The translations under genes were made by a program, and so were the position numbers. From Candidatus Pelagibacter sp. TMED196 (GTDB taxonomy: Bacteria > Pseudomonadota > Alphaproteobacteria > Pelagibacterales > Pelagibacteraceae), in assembly GCA_002171925.1 (NCBI GenBank), contig NHIT01000031.1, positions 1 through 7,190 of the forward strand: 7,190 nucleotides of DNA. The letters are read 5' to 3'. The notes beneath the pieces are model-generated. The model saw nothing but the letters and a program-made list of their open reading frames with translations. It was not told the origin of the DNA and did not search any database. This document shows positions 1-6,822 of the stretch, piece by piece (position 1 is the stretch's first letter; each line of letters opens with the position of its first letter).

Positions 1-215
1 TGAAAGAGTCTGCATCAAATTTAGAGTTTGAAGAAGCAGCAAAAATTAGAGACGAAATAAGAAAATTGGAGACAAATGAACTTGAAATTAATTTGAATCC
101 AAAAATTTCACAGTACAATTTAAACAAAAAGGTATACCCTCAAGGCAGGTCAAAAATGGGGATGCCAGGTACTAAACCGAGAAAATCTATAAAAAAATGG
201 AAGCCAAAAAAATAA
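1..215 (+). CDS. uvrB: UvrB, excinuclease ABC subunit B (C-terminal end only)
   Basis: Only the last 71 codons are present; the reading frame enters from the left edge (first full codon at base 3) and stops at TAA 213-215. The first ~27 residues match the UVR domain that ends UvrB, with the pattern NLEFEEAAKIRDEIRKLE. This two-helix domain contacts the matching UVR domain of UvrC, and UvrB is the damage-verifying helicase of nucleotide excision repair in the cytoplasm. A lysine- and arginine-rich tail follows (GRSKMGMPGTKPRK to KPKK), probably flexible. UvrC also carries a UVR motif, but a full uvrC lies downstream, and here the motif sits near the C-terminus as in UvrB. The last 19 bp overlap the start of the next gene, which points to cotranscription and perhaps coupled translation. 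Confidence 0.9.
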   Translation, partial: KESASNLEFEEAAKIRDEIRKLETNELEINLNPKISQYNLNKKVYPQGRSKMGMPGTKPRKSIKKWKPKK

Positions 216-952
216 TTATAACCGGTGGAGCTACTAGAATTGGTGCAGCAATAGCAAAGAGTTTAGCTGGATATGATGTAGATATAATAATTCATTTTAA
301 TAAATCAAAAAAAATAGCACAAAAATTAAAGGTTGAACTAGAAAAAATGGGTAGTAAAGTTTATTTAATAAAAGCAGACCTTAATAATATTAATCAAGTT
401 AAAAAAATAATGCCATTTGCTTATAAAAAAATGAAAGGTTTAGACTGTCTTATTAATAATGCCTCTTTGTTCGAAAAAGACGATTTAGAAAATTTTAATG
501 ATAAAAGTTTTTCAAAACATTTAAATGTAAATTTAAAATCCCCTGCACTATTAATTAAAGGCTTTAAAAAATACGTGAAAAATAAAGAAGCAAACGTTAT
601 AAATATTATTGATCAAAGAATTAAAAAACTTACTCCTTTCTTCTTTTCTTATACTTTGAGTAAAGCTGCACTTGCAACATTAACAACGACAGCTGCTATG
701 AAACTTGCTCCCAATATTAGAGTTAATGGAATTTCGCCAGGTCCGACTTTAAAAAATAAAAGACAATCAGAGAAACATTTTAAAGCTCAATGGAAATCTA
801 CAATTCTTCAAAAGCAAGTTGATTTAAATAATATATGTGCATCGGTAAAATATTTTTTGGAAAATCGTAATATCACAGGTCAAATAATCAGTGTAGATAG
901 TGGTCAAAGTTTAGCATGGAAAACGCCTGATATAATAAACTCAAAAGAATGA
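197..952 (+). CDS. Short-chain dehydrogenase, pteridine reductase (PTR1/FolM)-like
   Basis: This is a 251-residue classical SDR enzyme. The Rossmann cofactor motif is TGGATRIG (residues 9-16), with Arg where most SDRs have Gly; a TGxxxR(L/I)G motif is typical of pteridine reductases. NNAS lies at 87-90. The catalytic Tyr152-xxx-Lys156 pair (YTLSK) is present, and Asp139 in IIDQ occupies the place of the usual catalytic Ser, as in PTR1 and FolM. PGP (181-183) and a C-terminal GQIISVDSGQSL segment complete the fold. The likely reaction is NADPH-dependent reduction of a dihydropterin or dihydrofolate in the cytoplasm. A folB-family gene follows with an ATGA 4-bp overlap, which supports a pterin role. 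The ATG at 197 lies inside the uvrB end and gives a standard SDR N-terminus. The exact substrate (dihydrofolate, dihydromonapterin or another) cannot be read from sequence, so no symbol is given. Confidence 0.85.
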   Translation: MEAKKIIITGGATRIGAAIAKSLAGYDVDIIIHFNKSKKIAQKLKVELEKMGSKVYLIKADLNNINQVKKIMPFAYKKMKGLDCLINNASLFEKDDLENFNDKSFSKHLNVNLKSPALLIKGFKKYVKNKEANVINIIDQRIKKLTPFFFSYTLSKAALATLTTTAAMKLAPNIRVNGISPGPTLKNKRQSEKHFKAQWKSTILQKQVDLNNICASVKYFLENRNITGQIISVDSGQSLAWKTPDIINSKE

Positions 953-1353
953 AAATAATTAAATTTAAACAAAAAAAAATTTATAGTTATAAGAGAAAAG
1001 TTCTTATTAAAGATCTTGTTTTAAAGATGTTTGTAGGAATTCATAATTTTGAAAAAAAGAAAAAACAAAGAGTAAAATTTAATTTAATTATAAATATTGA
1101 TCAAAATCTCATGCCAAATGATAAAGATTTAAAAAGTATTGTAAATTATGAACAAGTAATTGAAATTATTAAAAAAATTACATCTAGGAAGCATTATCCA
1201 CTACTTGAAACTTTAGCAGAAAAAATATTCTCAAAGCTTTTTGAGAATTTGAGAATAAAAAAAATTCTTTTAAGAATCGAAAAATTAGATGTAATAAAGA
1301 ATACTACTTCGGTGGGAATAGAGTTAGAAAAAACTAGATCAGATGAGTATTGA
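949..1353 (+). CDS. folB: Dihydroneopterin aldolase family protein (FolB-like)
   Basis: This 134-residue protein belongs to the FolB/FolX tunnelling fold. FolB cleaves 7,8-dihydroneopterin to 6-hydroxymethyl-7,8-dihydropterin and glycolaldehyde in folate synthesis. Family landmarks are [13 protein letters not shown] with the pterin-anchoring Glu at 35, VNYEQV with Tyr67, PLLETLAE (84-91), and IEKLD with the likely catalytic Lys112, then SVGIELEK. The first ~17 residues, rich in Lys and Tyr, come before the usual first strand and make it slightly longer than the common ~120 residues. The start at 949 is favoured because it makes an ATGA junction with the upstream reductase gene. FolX, the dihydroneopterin triphosphate epimerase, is a close paralogue and is not excluded, particularly beside a FolM-like reductase. 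The end overlaps uvrC by 11 bp. Confidence 0.85.
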   Translation: MKIIKFKQKKIYSYKRKVLIKDLVLKMFVGIHNFEKKKKQRVKFNLIINIDQNLMPNDKDLKSIVNYEQVIEIIKKITSRKHYPLLETLAEKIFSKLFENLRIKKILLRIEKLDVIKNTTSVGIELEKTRSDEY

Positions 1354-3178
1354 AAAAGGCAAGGAAATTATTCGAAAAAAAATTATAAATCTCACAAATA
1401 ACCCTGGGGTTTATAAAATGCTAAGTGATAAAAACGAAATTCTTTACGTCGGTAAAGCTAAAAATATTCCAAATCGTCTAAAGAGCTATGTTTCAGACAG
1501 TCACCTGCCAATACGAACAGAAAGAATGCTATCACTTACCAGAAAACTTGAAACCACCATCACCACAAATGAGAGTGAAGCCTTATTATTAGAGGCAAAT
1601 CTTATAAAAAAGCATAAGCCTAGATTCAATATTTTATTAAGAGACGACAAATCATTTCCATACATATTTATTGGTCAAAAGGATAAATGGCCACAATTAA
1701 CTAAACTAAGAGGAAAAAAAAATAGAGATGGATATTATTTCGGGCCTTTTGCATCAGTAGGATCAGCGAACTGGACGATTAAAATTCTTCAAAAAATATT
1801 TTTACTTAGAGTGTGTGATGACACAGTTTTTAAAAATAGAGATAGAGCATGTATTTTATATCAAATAAGAAGATGCTCTGCTCCATGTGTGGGAAAAATT
1901 GAGGAAAAAAATTATAAAGATTTAGTTGGTGATGCAGTTGATTTTATCTCTGGTAGATCACAAAGAATTCAAAAAAATTTATCTTCTGAAATGGAGGAAG
2001 CAAGTGAAGATTTAGATTACGAAAAAGCTGCTATTCTCAGAGATAGAATAAAAGCTCTTACGCAAATTCAGTCTTCACAAAAAATAAATCAAACCAACTT
2101 GGTGGAGGCAGACGTTGTTTCTGTTTTTAAAGAATCTGGTAAAACTTGCATTCAAGTTTTCTTTTTTAGATCAAAACAGAATTGGGGTAATCAAGCTTAT
2201 TTTCCTAAACATGACCCTGACGAAAAAGAGGAAAAAATTTTGTCATCTTTTTTAGGTCAATTTTATGAAAATAAAACTGTGCCCAAACTTGTTCTTTTGA
2301 ATATTGAAATTAATGAGAAAGCTTTAATAGAAAAAACATTCTCTTCTAGGGAAAAAAAAGAAATAGTGATTAAAAAAGCCACTACTAAGGATGAAAAAAT
2401 TGTTTCAGAAATGGCTAAAAAAAATGCTAAACAAGCCTTAACACAAAAAATCTTAGAAACTGAAAGTAATTCGAAACTAATAGATAAACTTGCTGATAAA
2501 TTTAATCTTAATTTTAACGTAAATCTAATTGAGGTATATGATAATAGCCACATTCAAGGGTCTGACTCTGTTGGTGCTTTAATTACTTTTGGCAAGGAAG
2601 GTTTTATAAAAAAAAGATACAGAAAATTTAATATCAAATCAGAAGCAGTTAAAGGGGATGACTATGGTATGATGAAGGAAGTTTTAAATAGAAGATTTGT
2701 GAGGGCACTGAAAGATGAAAATACGAATATGACTTTACCAGATTTAATATTAATAGATGGAGGAAAGGGTCAATACTCTGTTAGTAGAGAAGCTTTAAAT
2801 GACCTTGGTCTACATGAATTGCCAATAATTGCTATTGCGAAAGGTAAAAATAGAAACGCTGGTGATGAAACTTTTTTTCATGAAAATAAAAATATTAAAT
2901 TTAAAAAAAATGACCCTACTCTATTCTTTCTTCAAAGACTTAGGGATGAGGCACACAGGTTTGCAATAAGTACACACAGAGCCAAAAGACGAAAAAATTT
3001 AAGTAAATCCTTGCTTGATCAAATCTCAGGAATAGGTAGAAGTAGAAAAAGAGCTTTACTTCATCATTTTGGTTCTGCAAAATCAGTAGAATCTGCAAGT
3101 TTTGAAGATTTAAAGTCAGTAGAAGGAATTGAAGAAAAAGTAGCAAAAAAAATTCACGATTTTTTTCATGAGGACTAA
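1343..3178 (+). CDS. uvrC: UvrC, excinuclease ABC subunit C
   Basis: This is a complete 611-residue UvrC, the nuclease that makes both incisions beside DNA lesions marked by UvrA and UvrB. The N-terminal GIY-YIG nuclease domain (about 15-100) shows [22 protein letters not shown] with Tyr35, Lys38 and Arg45, and the Glu-bearing motif [14 protein letters not shown]. Four cysteines (158, 170, 178, 182) match the spacing of the iron-sulfur ligands reported for E. coli UvrC. A UVR motif (about 214-240) would bind UvrB. The RNase H-like nuclease half carries the D-D-H triad at Asp400 (EVYDNSH), Asp472 (LIDGGKGQ) and His538 (DEAHRF). Two helix-hairpin-helix motifs (about 557-610, [13 protein letters not shown] and [12 protein letters not shown]) end the protein. 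Every key residue is present, so it should be active. It overlaps folB by 11 bp. Confidence 0.97.
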   Translation: MSIEKGKEIIRKKIINLTNNPGVYKMLSDKNEILYVGKAKNIPNRLKSYVSDSHLPIRTERMLSLTRKLETTITTNESEALLLEANLIKKHKPRFNILLRDDKSFPYIFIGQKDKWPQLTKLRGKKNRDGYYFGPFASVGSANWTIKILQKIFLLRVCDDTVFKNRDRACILYQIRRCSAPCVGKIEEKNYKDLVGDAVDFISGRSQRIQKNLSSEMEEASEDLDYEKAAILRDRIKALTQIQSSQKINQTNLVEADVVSVFKESGKTCIQVFFFRSKQNWGNQAYFPKHDPDEKEEKILSSFLGQFYENKTVPKLVLLNIEINEKALIEKTFSSREKKEIVIKKATTKDEKIVSEMAKKNAKQALTQKILETESNSKLIDKLADKFNLNFNVNLIEVYDNSHIQGSDSVGALITFGKEGFIKKRYRKFNIKSEAVKGDDYGMMKEVLNRRFVRALKDENTNMTLPDLILIDGGKGQYSVSREALNDLGLHELPIIAIAKGKNRNAGDETFFHENKNIKFKKNDPTLFFLQRLRDEAHRFAISTHRAKRRKNLSKSLLDQISGIGRSRKRALLHHFGSAKSVESASFEDLKSVEGIEEKVAKKIHDFFHED

Positions 3179-3184
3179 TTGATT

Positions 3185-3754
3185 ATGAAAATACCAAATA
3201 TTTTAACTATTGGACGAATTATTATTGTCCCAATATTTGTTTTATCATTTTTTATTCCTGGAATAGTTGGGGACCTAGTTCCTTTTTTTCTTTTTGTTTT
3301 AGCAAGTTTTACTGATTATTTAGATGGTCTTTTAGCTAGGCTATATAAAGAAGAGTCTAAGCTAGGAGAACTTTTGGACCCAATTGCTGATAAAATTTTA
3401 GTTGCAGCGGCTTTGGTCTTATTGATTATGAATGGTATTATTAAAAATTATGAGGTTATCGCAGCTATTGTAATTTTGACAAGAGAAATAATTATATCTG
3501 GACTTAGAGAATTTTTAGCGAAAGAGAGTGACACATCTCTTCCGGTTACTAGTCTTTCAAAATTTAAAACCTTTATTCAAATGTTTAGTATTGCACTGTT
3601 ACTAACGGGTAATACTGGTAATAAAATCATTAATTTTCAGGATTATAACGCACAAACAATTGGAATCGTACTTCTTTGGGTATCTGCATTTTTAACGATC
3701 TACACTGGATATAGCTACTTAAAAAAAGGAATAAATAAAGTTATAGGTGAATAA
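3185..3754 (+). CDS. pgsA: CDP-diacylglycerol-glycerol-3-phosphate 3-phosphatidyltransferase
   Basis: This inner-membrane enzyme makes phosphatidylglycerophosphate from CDP-diacylglycerol and glycerol 3-phosphate, the committed step to phosphatidylglycerol and cardiolipin. It carries the complete CDP-alcohol phosphotransferase motif DxxDGxxARx8GxxxDxxxD, with Asp44, Asp47, Asp65 and Asp69 counted from the ATG. About six hydrophobic segments run through the rest of its 189 residues, the usual size. The start MKIPNILTIGRI at ATG 3185 matches the common PgsA beginning. A TTG at 3179, directly after the uvrC stop, would add two residues. The GAGG at 3170-3173 is 5 nt from the TTG but 11 nt from the ATG, so the TTG cannot be excluded. 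The uvrC-pgsA order is widespread in proteobacteria. No phosphatidylserine synthase trait stands out. Confidence 0.93.
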   Translation: MKIPNILTIGRIIIVPIFVLSFFIPGIVGDLVPFFLFVLASFTDYLDGLLARLYKEESKLGELLDPIADKILVAAALVLLIMNGIIKNYEVIAAIVILTREIIISGLREFLAKESDTSLPVTSLSKFKTFIQMFSIALLLTGNTGNKIINFQDYNAQTIGIVLLWVSAFLTIYTGYSYLKKGINKVIGE

Positions 3755-3784
3755 AAGTGAATTAATCCCTAATTTTTTTTTTTT
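3753..3784 (+). terminator. Weak candidate terminator after pgsA
   Basis: Just after the pgsA stop, AATTA (3760-3764) can pair with TAATT (3770-3774) around the loop ATCCC, and A-rich bases from 3753 can extend the pairing into a run of 12 Ts (3773-3784). The core stem is only A:T pairs with some G:U, so the hairpin is weak, but the T-run is long and the next gene is convergent, so a stop is expected here. The same T-run encodes the lysines at the end of the ligase gene on the other strand, which is an alternative reason for its presence. Confidence 0.3.
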
Positions 3785-5070
3785 GAGCGAGTTATTATAA
3801 CAGCTATCAATATAAAAATAAATGTAGATGTGGATGTTGTAAAAAAACTTCCGGAAACTCTCAAGGGAAAAATTTCGGATATAAAAACAAAGATAAATGG
3901 AACTGAAATTATATCGATTGCTTTTGTTGGTTTTAAAAAATAATTTTTAATCAAAGAGTTATAAATTGTTATAATAAAAATTAAACAGGATATTAATAAG
4001 CCCATTATTCCGGTATCTGTGAGTATTTCCAAATAATAATTATGTGGATGCATATTACAAGTGGTTCTTTCATTGTGACTGAGAATTTTTCTTTTAGGAC
4101 AATTATGTCTAAATGACTTTATTCCACCTCCAATATATTTGTTCATCATCCAGGTGCCGTAAAAAGTTTTTAATTCTTGGTAATATACTGGAATTTTTTT
4201 TTCAGGAATTTTTGAAGACTTTGTAATATTCTCGACAACAAATACATTGATCATATCGGTGCTATTGTCTAAAAAACTATCAAAACTATTTTTAACTATT
4301 GGATTGTTTTTATAAATTACATAAAAAACACAAGAAACCACTATTAATGAAATAGGAATATATTTACGAGTTTTTTTCTCAAATAATAGAATTAAGAATA
4401 TGGAAAGTAAAAATAAAACTAATGGCATTCTGTTACCACTCAGCATTATTGCTGTCATATAAATTAAAAAAAGAATTGATAAAATTAAACTTAAGTAATT
4501 TTTTTTAAATTTAAAAAACGGTAAGACAAAGATACCAAAAAGAGAAAATTTATGTATAAAACCACCTGCTATAAGTTCATCTCCAAATGGGCCAGAAAGT
4601 TTTGAAGGATGAAGTGGTTTTAAACCGAAAATGTCCTGCGAAAAGGCAAATTGATAAAAAATATCAAAACTCACAAATAGTGTACAACACAAACTAGAAA
4701 TAAAAAACCACTTAAAATAAATTTTTTCATTTTCTATTAAATATCTTAGAACAAAGTACAACAACAAATATCTAAAAAATAATATTGTTTTTATTAAAGT
4801 TGAATTATCATGTTCTGCTGACATTGACTCGATAGTATTAATAATTGCAGAGAAAATTGCCAAGATAAAAAAACCTAAAATAATTTTATCTAAAAATAAC
4901 AGTTTTATTTTGAAAATTTTTTTATTAAAAATTATTAACGAATAAACAATTAAAAGAAAAACATTAAAATTTATAGCAAAATTGCCGATAATATAACTTA
5001 AGGGAATAAGGCTAAATAAAATGTTTAAAATTATATAGTGATTTGGATTAAAAAATTTCAAATTAGCCAT
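3769..5070 (-). CDS. O-antigen ligase/polymerase family membrane protein (Wzy_C/WaaL-like)
   Basis: This 433-residue protein has about 12 predicted membrane segments and a large hydrophilic loop at about 255-350, probably periplasmic. Family signatures are LSGNRMPLVLFLLSIFLILL (210-229), with Arg214 where such proteins have SG(S/N)R, and HPHNYYLEILTDTGIMGLL (341-359), matching the usual HNxYLxxLxETGxxGLL. Characterised WaaL ligases need an Arg and a His at comparable places. It probably moves or polymerises undecaprenyl-linked glycan at the outer face of the inner membrane, either ligating O-antigen to lipid A-core or polymerising repeat units. The two roles cannot be told apart from sequence. 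Its ATG at 5068-5070 has no Shine-Dalgarno sequence. It converges on pgsA and diverges from a glycosyltransferase, suggesting a shared surface-polysaccharide role. The last codons are a 12-A run before TAG. Confidence 0.82.
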   Translation of the reverse strand: MANLKFFNPNHYIILNILFSLIPLSYIIGNFAINFNVFLLIVYSLIIFNKKIFKIKLLFLDKIILGFFILAIFSAIINTIESMSAEHDNSTLIKTILFFRYLLLYFVLRYLIENEKIYFKWFFISSLCCTLFVSFDIFYQFAFSQDIFGLKPLHPSKLSGPFGDELIAGGFIHKFSLFGIFVLPFFKFKKNYLSLILSILFLIYMTAIMLSGNRMPLVLFLLSIFLILLFEKKTRKYIPISLIVVSCVFYVIYKNNPIVKNSFDSFLDNSTDMINVFVVENITKSSKIPEKKIPVYYQELKTFYGTWMMNKYIGGGIKSFRHNCPKRKILSHNERTTCNMHPHNYYLEILTDTGIMGLLISCLIFIITIYNSLIKNYFLKPTKAIDIISVPFIFVFISEIFPLRVSGSFFTTSTSTFIFILIAVIITRSKKKN

Positions 5071-5121
5071 TAACTTTTTTAAGCCAAGAAGTACTTTTCA
5101 TCAATAATAATTTGATCTATA

Positions 5122-5140
5122 TTCAATATTATCCAACATA
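5122..5140 (+). promoter_or_regulatory. Possible -10 element giving a leaderless glycosyltransferase mRNA
   Basis: TATTAT (5127-5132) is a fair -10 hexamer, and transcription starting about 7 nt downstream would begin at or next to the ATG at 5140. No Shine-Dalgarno sequence precedes the ATG, which fits a leaderless message. No good -35 is seen at normal spacing (TTGATC at 5112-5117 is too close), so this is tentative in such AT-rich sequence. Confidence 0.22.
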
Positions 5141-5856
5141 TGTTAAGCATTATAATACCACTTCGTAACGAAATAGATAATTTAGAAAATATTAAGGAGA
5201 ATTTTAATAAAAAACTTATAGATATTAAATTTGAAGTAATATTTGTGAATGATTTCAGCTCAGATAGAACATTTCAGAAAGCAAAAGAAATAGCTAAAGA
5301 AAACATGGGCTTCAAAGTTTTTGATAATAAAAAAAAAGGACTTGGAGGAGCTATAAACTTAGGAATTGAAAAATCAACTGGTAACTATATTTGTATAATG
5401 ATGGCTGATCTGTCCGATGACTTTGATGATCTAAATAATTATTATATCAAAATTAATAACAAAAATCTAGATGCTGTTTTTGGATCTAGGTTTACTAGAG
5501 AGTCAAAGGTTGTGGATTATCCTATCAAAAAATTAATACTAAACAGAATTTTTAATTTTGTTGTGCAGATTTTATTTTTAAATAAATATAATGATTATAC
5601 TAATGCATTTAAAATTTATAATTCAAAAGTATTAAAAAACATGCTTCCATTTGTTTCTGAGAGTTTCAATATCTTTTTAGAAATTCCGCTTAAAATAATT
5701 TCAAGAAAATATTCTTATGAAATTGTGCCTATAAATTGGTATAATAGAAAAATAGGGAAAGCAAAATTTAATATAAAGGAACTAAGATCGAAATATTTAT
5801 TTACATTAATTTACTGTTTTATAGAAAAAGTATTATTAAACAAAAAAAATAAGTAG
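5140..5856 (+). CDS. Family 2 glycosyltransferase (DPM1-like)
   Basis: This 238-residue GT-A fold glycosyltransferase starts directly with the first strand (MLSIIIPLRNE). The nucleotide-binding Asp is in VNDFSSD (36-42), and GLGGAINLGI (67-76) and the metal-binding ADLSDD (89-94) follow, comparable to the DAD(L)S motif of dolichol-phosphate mannose synthases. GSRFTRES (115-122) and WYNRKIGKAKFNIKE (200-214) resemble the acceptor-side motifs of that subgroup. Hydrophobic stretches at about 132-148 and 219-234 may touch the membrane, but it lacks the paired C-terminal membrane helices of GtrB/ArnC-type enzymes. It likely transfers a sugar from a nucleotide donor to a polyprenyl phosphate or a growing surface glycan; donor and acceptor are unknown. 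It starts 69 bp from the divergent ligase gene and ends 1 bp from the convergent ilvE. Confidence 0.87.
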   Translation: MLSIIIPLRNEIDNLENIKENFNKKLIDIKFEVIFVNDFSSDRTFQKAKEIAKENMGFKVFDNKKKGLGGAINLGIEKSTGNYICIMMADLSDDFDDLNNYYIKINNKNLDAVFGSRFTRESKVVDYPIKKLILNRIFNFVVQILFLNKYNDYTNAFKIYNSKVLKNMLPFVSESFNIFLEIPLKIISRKYSYEIVPINWYNRKIGKAKFNIKELRSKYLFTLIYCFIEKVLLNKKNK

Positions 5857-5876
5857 ATTAAGCTGCAGATTTTTTT
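5842..5876. terminator. Candidate bidirectional terminator between glycosyltransferase gene and ilvE
   Basis: An A-run (5842-5849) and a T-run (5870-5876) face each other across a short stem, GTAG (5853-5856) with CTGC (5863-5866), including one G:U pair and a 6-nt loop. Read either way, this gives a hairpin followed by Ts, the form expected between convergent genes with 1 bp separating their stop codons. The GC-containing stem is short and two mismatches (5851-5852 against 5867-5868) interrupt the pairing, so the efficiency is uncertain. It lies inside the last codons of both genes. Confidence 0.4.
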
Positions 5877-6745
5877 CTAACTAATTTCTGATAATTTTCT
5901 GATAAATCTTTGATAGTTTCACAAACTTTAAAATTAAATTTATCTATTACTGAAACTGGTGTTATTTCTGCTGCAGTTCCTGTTAGGAAACAACCAACAA
6001 AAGTTGACATTTCTTCTGGTTTAATTTTTCTCTCAATTATTTTAATGCTTTTTGATTTTGCTATTTCAATAACACATCGTCTAGTTATTCCATCTAAAAA
6101 AGAGTCTGGTAAAGGAGTATGTAAAACACCAGAGTTATCTTTGAAAAAAATATTTGCGCCTGTTGCTTCCGCAATATTCCCCTCATGATCTAACATAAGA
6201 GAGTCTGTGTAGCCTTTGCTTTCTGCTTCATGTTTAGAGAGTGTGCATATCATATATAATCCTGCAGCTTTTGTATCCCAGGGAACAGAATTTGGATGGG
6301 GTCTTCTCCAAGAGGATATATTTAATTTTATTCCATTTAGTTTTAATTTAGGATCAAAATAAGAACCCCATTCCCACGCAGCTACAGCAACGTGGATTTT
6401 ATTTTTTTGCGCAGATATTGCCATCATTTCACTTCCTCTCCAAACAACAGGTCTTACATATCCATTACTTACTTTTTGAAATATAATTGTCTTTTTGCAA
6501 GCATCATTAATTTCTTTTTCACTGTAAGGTATTTTTATGCCCATCCTTCTTGCGGAGTGAAAAAGTCTTTGTGTATGTTCTTCGAGCTTAAAGATTTCCC
6601 CATTATAAACTCTCTCCCCCTCAAATACACAACTTGCGTAATGTAGCCCATGATTCAGCAGATGAACTTTTGCATCTTTCCAATCAACCATCTTGGAATT
6701 ATACCAAATTTTTCCTGTTCTTTTGTCGTAGGGAATATTTTCCAT
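5858..6745 (-). CDS. ilvE: Branched-chain amino acid aminotransferase
   Basis: This 295-residue class IV (fold type IV) PLP-dependent aminotransferase performs the last step of valine, leucine and isoleucine synthesis, or the first step of their breakdown, with 2-oxoglutarate/glutamate as partner in the cytoplasm. Landmarks are LHYASCVFEGERVY (34-47), the PLP-phosphate-binding Arg60 (EEHTQRLF), RPVVWRG (98-104), the Schiff-base Lys159 (DTKAAGLYM), the PLP-ring Glu193 in AEATGANIFF, FLDGITRR (217-223) and TGTAAEITPV (255-264). Length and motifs agree with alphaproteobacterial IlvE proteins. D-amino acid aminotransferase and aminodeoxychorismate lyase share the fold but fit these motifs less well. 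There is no Shine-Dalgarno sequence before the ATG at 6743-6745. A divergent MarR-type gene and a palindrome in the shared gap suggest local control. Confidence 0.93.
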   Translation of the reverse strand: MENIPYDKRTGKIWYNSKMVDWKDAKVHLLNHGLHYASCVFEGERVYNGEIFKLEEHTQRLFHSARRMGIKIPYSEKEINDACKKTIIFQKVSNGYVRPVVWRGSEMMAISAQKNKIHVAVAAWEWGSYFDPKLKLNGIKLNISSWRRPHPNSVPWDTKAAGLYMICTLSKHEAESKGYTDSLMLDHEGNIAEATGANIFFKDNSGVLHTPLPDSFLDGITRRCVIEIAKSKSIKIIERKIKPEEMSTFVGCFLTGTAAEITPVSVIDKFNFKVCETIKDLSENYQKLVRKKSAA

Positions 6746-6770
6746 TAATTTAAAATAAATAATTTTTTGC

Positions 6771-6795
6771 TAACAAAAAAGTATATTTGTTGTTA
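6771..6795. promoter_or_regulatory. Imperfect palindrome, candidate MarR-type operator between ilvE and the regulator
   Basis: TAACAA (6771-6776) is mirrored by TTGTTA (6790-6795), and the pairing continues inward with one mismatch, so 9 of 10 positions in each arm are complementary around a 5-bp centre. The 25-bp element is centred at 6783, while the gap between the two start codons (6746-6822) is centred at 6784. MarR-family dimers usually bind palindromes of about this size in shared divergent promoters. A TAAAAT at 6794-6799, a fair -10 for the regulator gene, overlaps the right arm, so binding there could shut off its own promoter. In AT-rich DNA some symmetry arises by chance, though each arm includes one C:G pair. 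Confidence 0.5.
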
Positions 6796-6822
6796 AAATA
6801 TGTCAATATATCTGACCAAAAA

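Noticed and set aside
2263..2553. Antisense open frame within uvrC
   Set aside because: The protein is low-complexity and hydrophobic, resembles no family, and lies fully opposite strongly conserved uvrC coding sequence.
2940..3146. Second antisense open frame within the uvrC 3' end
   Set aside because: It mirrors the helix-hairpin-helix coding region, and its Leu/Phe-rich content is what antisense of Lys/Glu-rich codons yields.
5101..5117. Standard -35/-10 promoter for the glycosyltransferase using TTGATC
   Set aside because: TTGATC to TATTAT is only a 9-bp spacer, too short for a sigma-70 promoter.
5910..6188. Open frame opposite ilvE, near its 3' end
   Set aside because: It has no recognisable domain, and ilvE on the other strand has all its catalytic motifs across this span.
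6392..6646. Open frame opposite ilvE, near its 5' end
   Set aside because: It covers the conserved N-terminal IlvE motifs in antisense and looks like no known small protein.
6746..6770. Sigma-70 promoter for ilvE
   Set aside because: Several A/T hexamers resemble a -10, but none has a matching -35 at normal spacing, so no specific call is supported.
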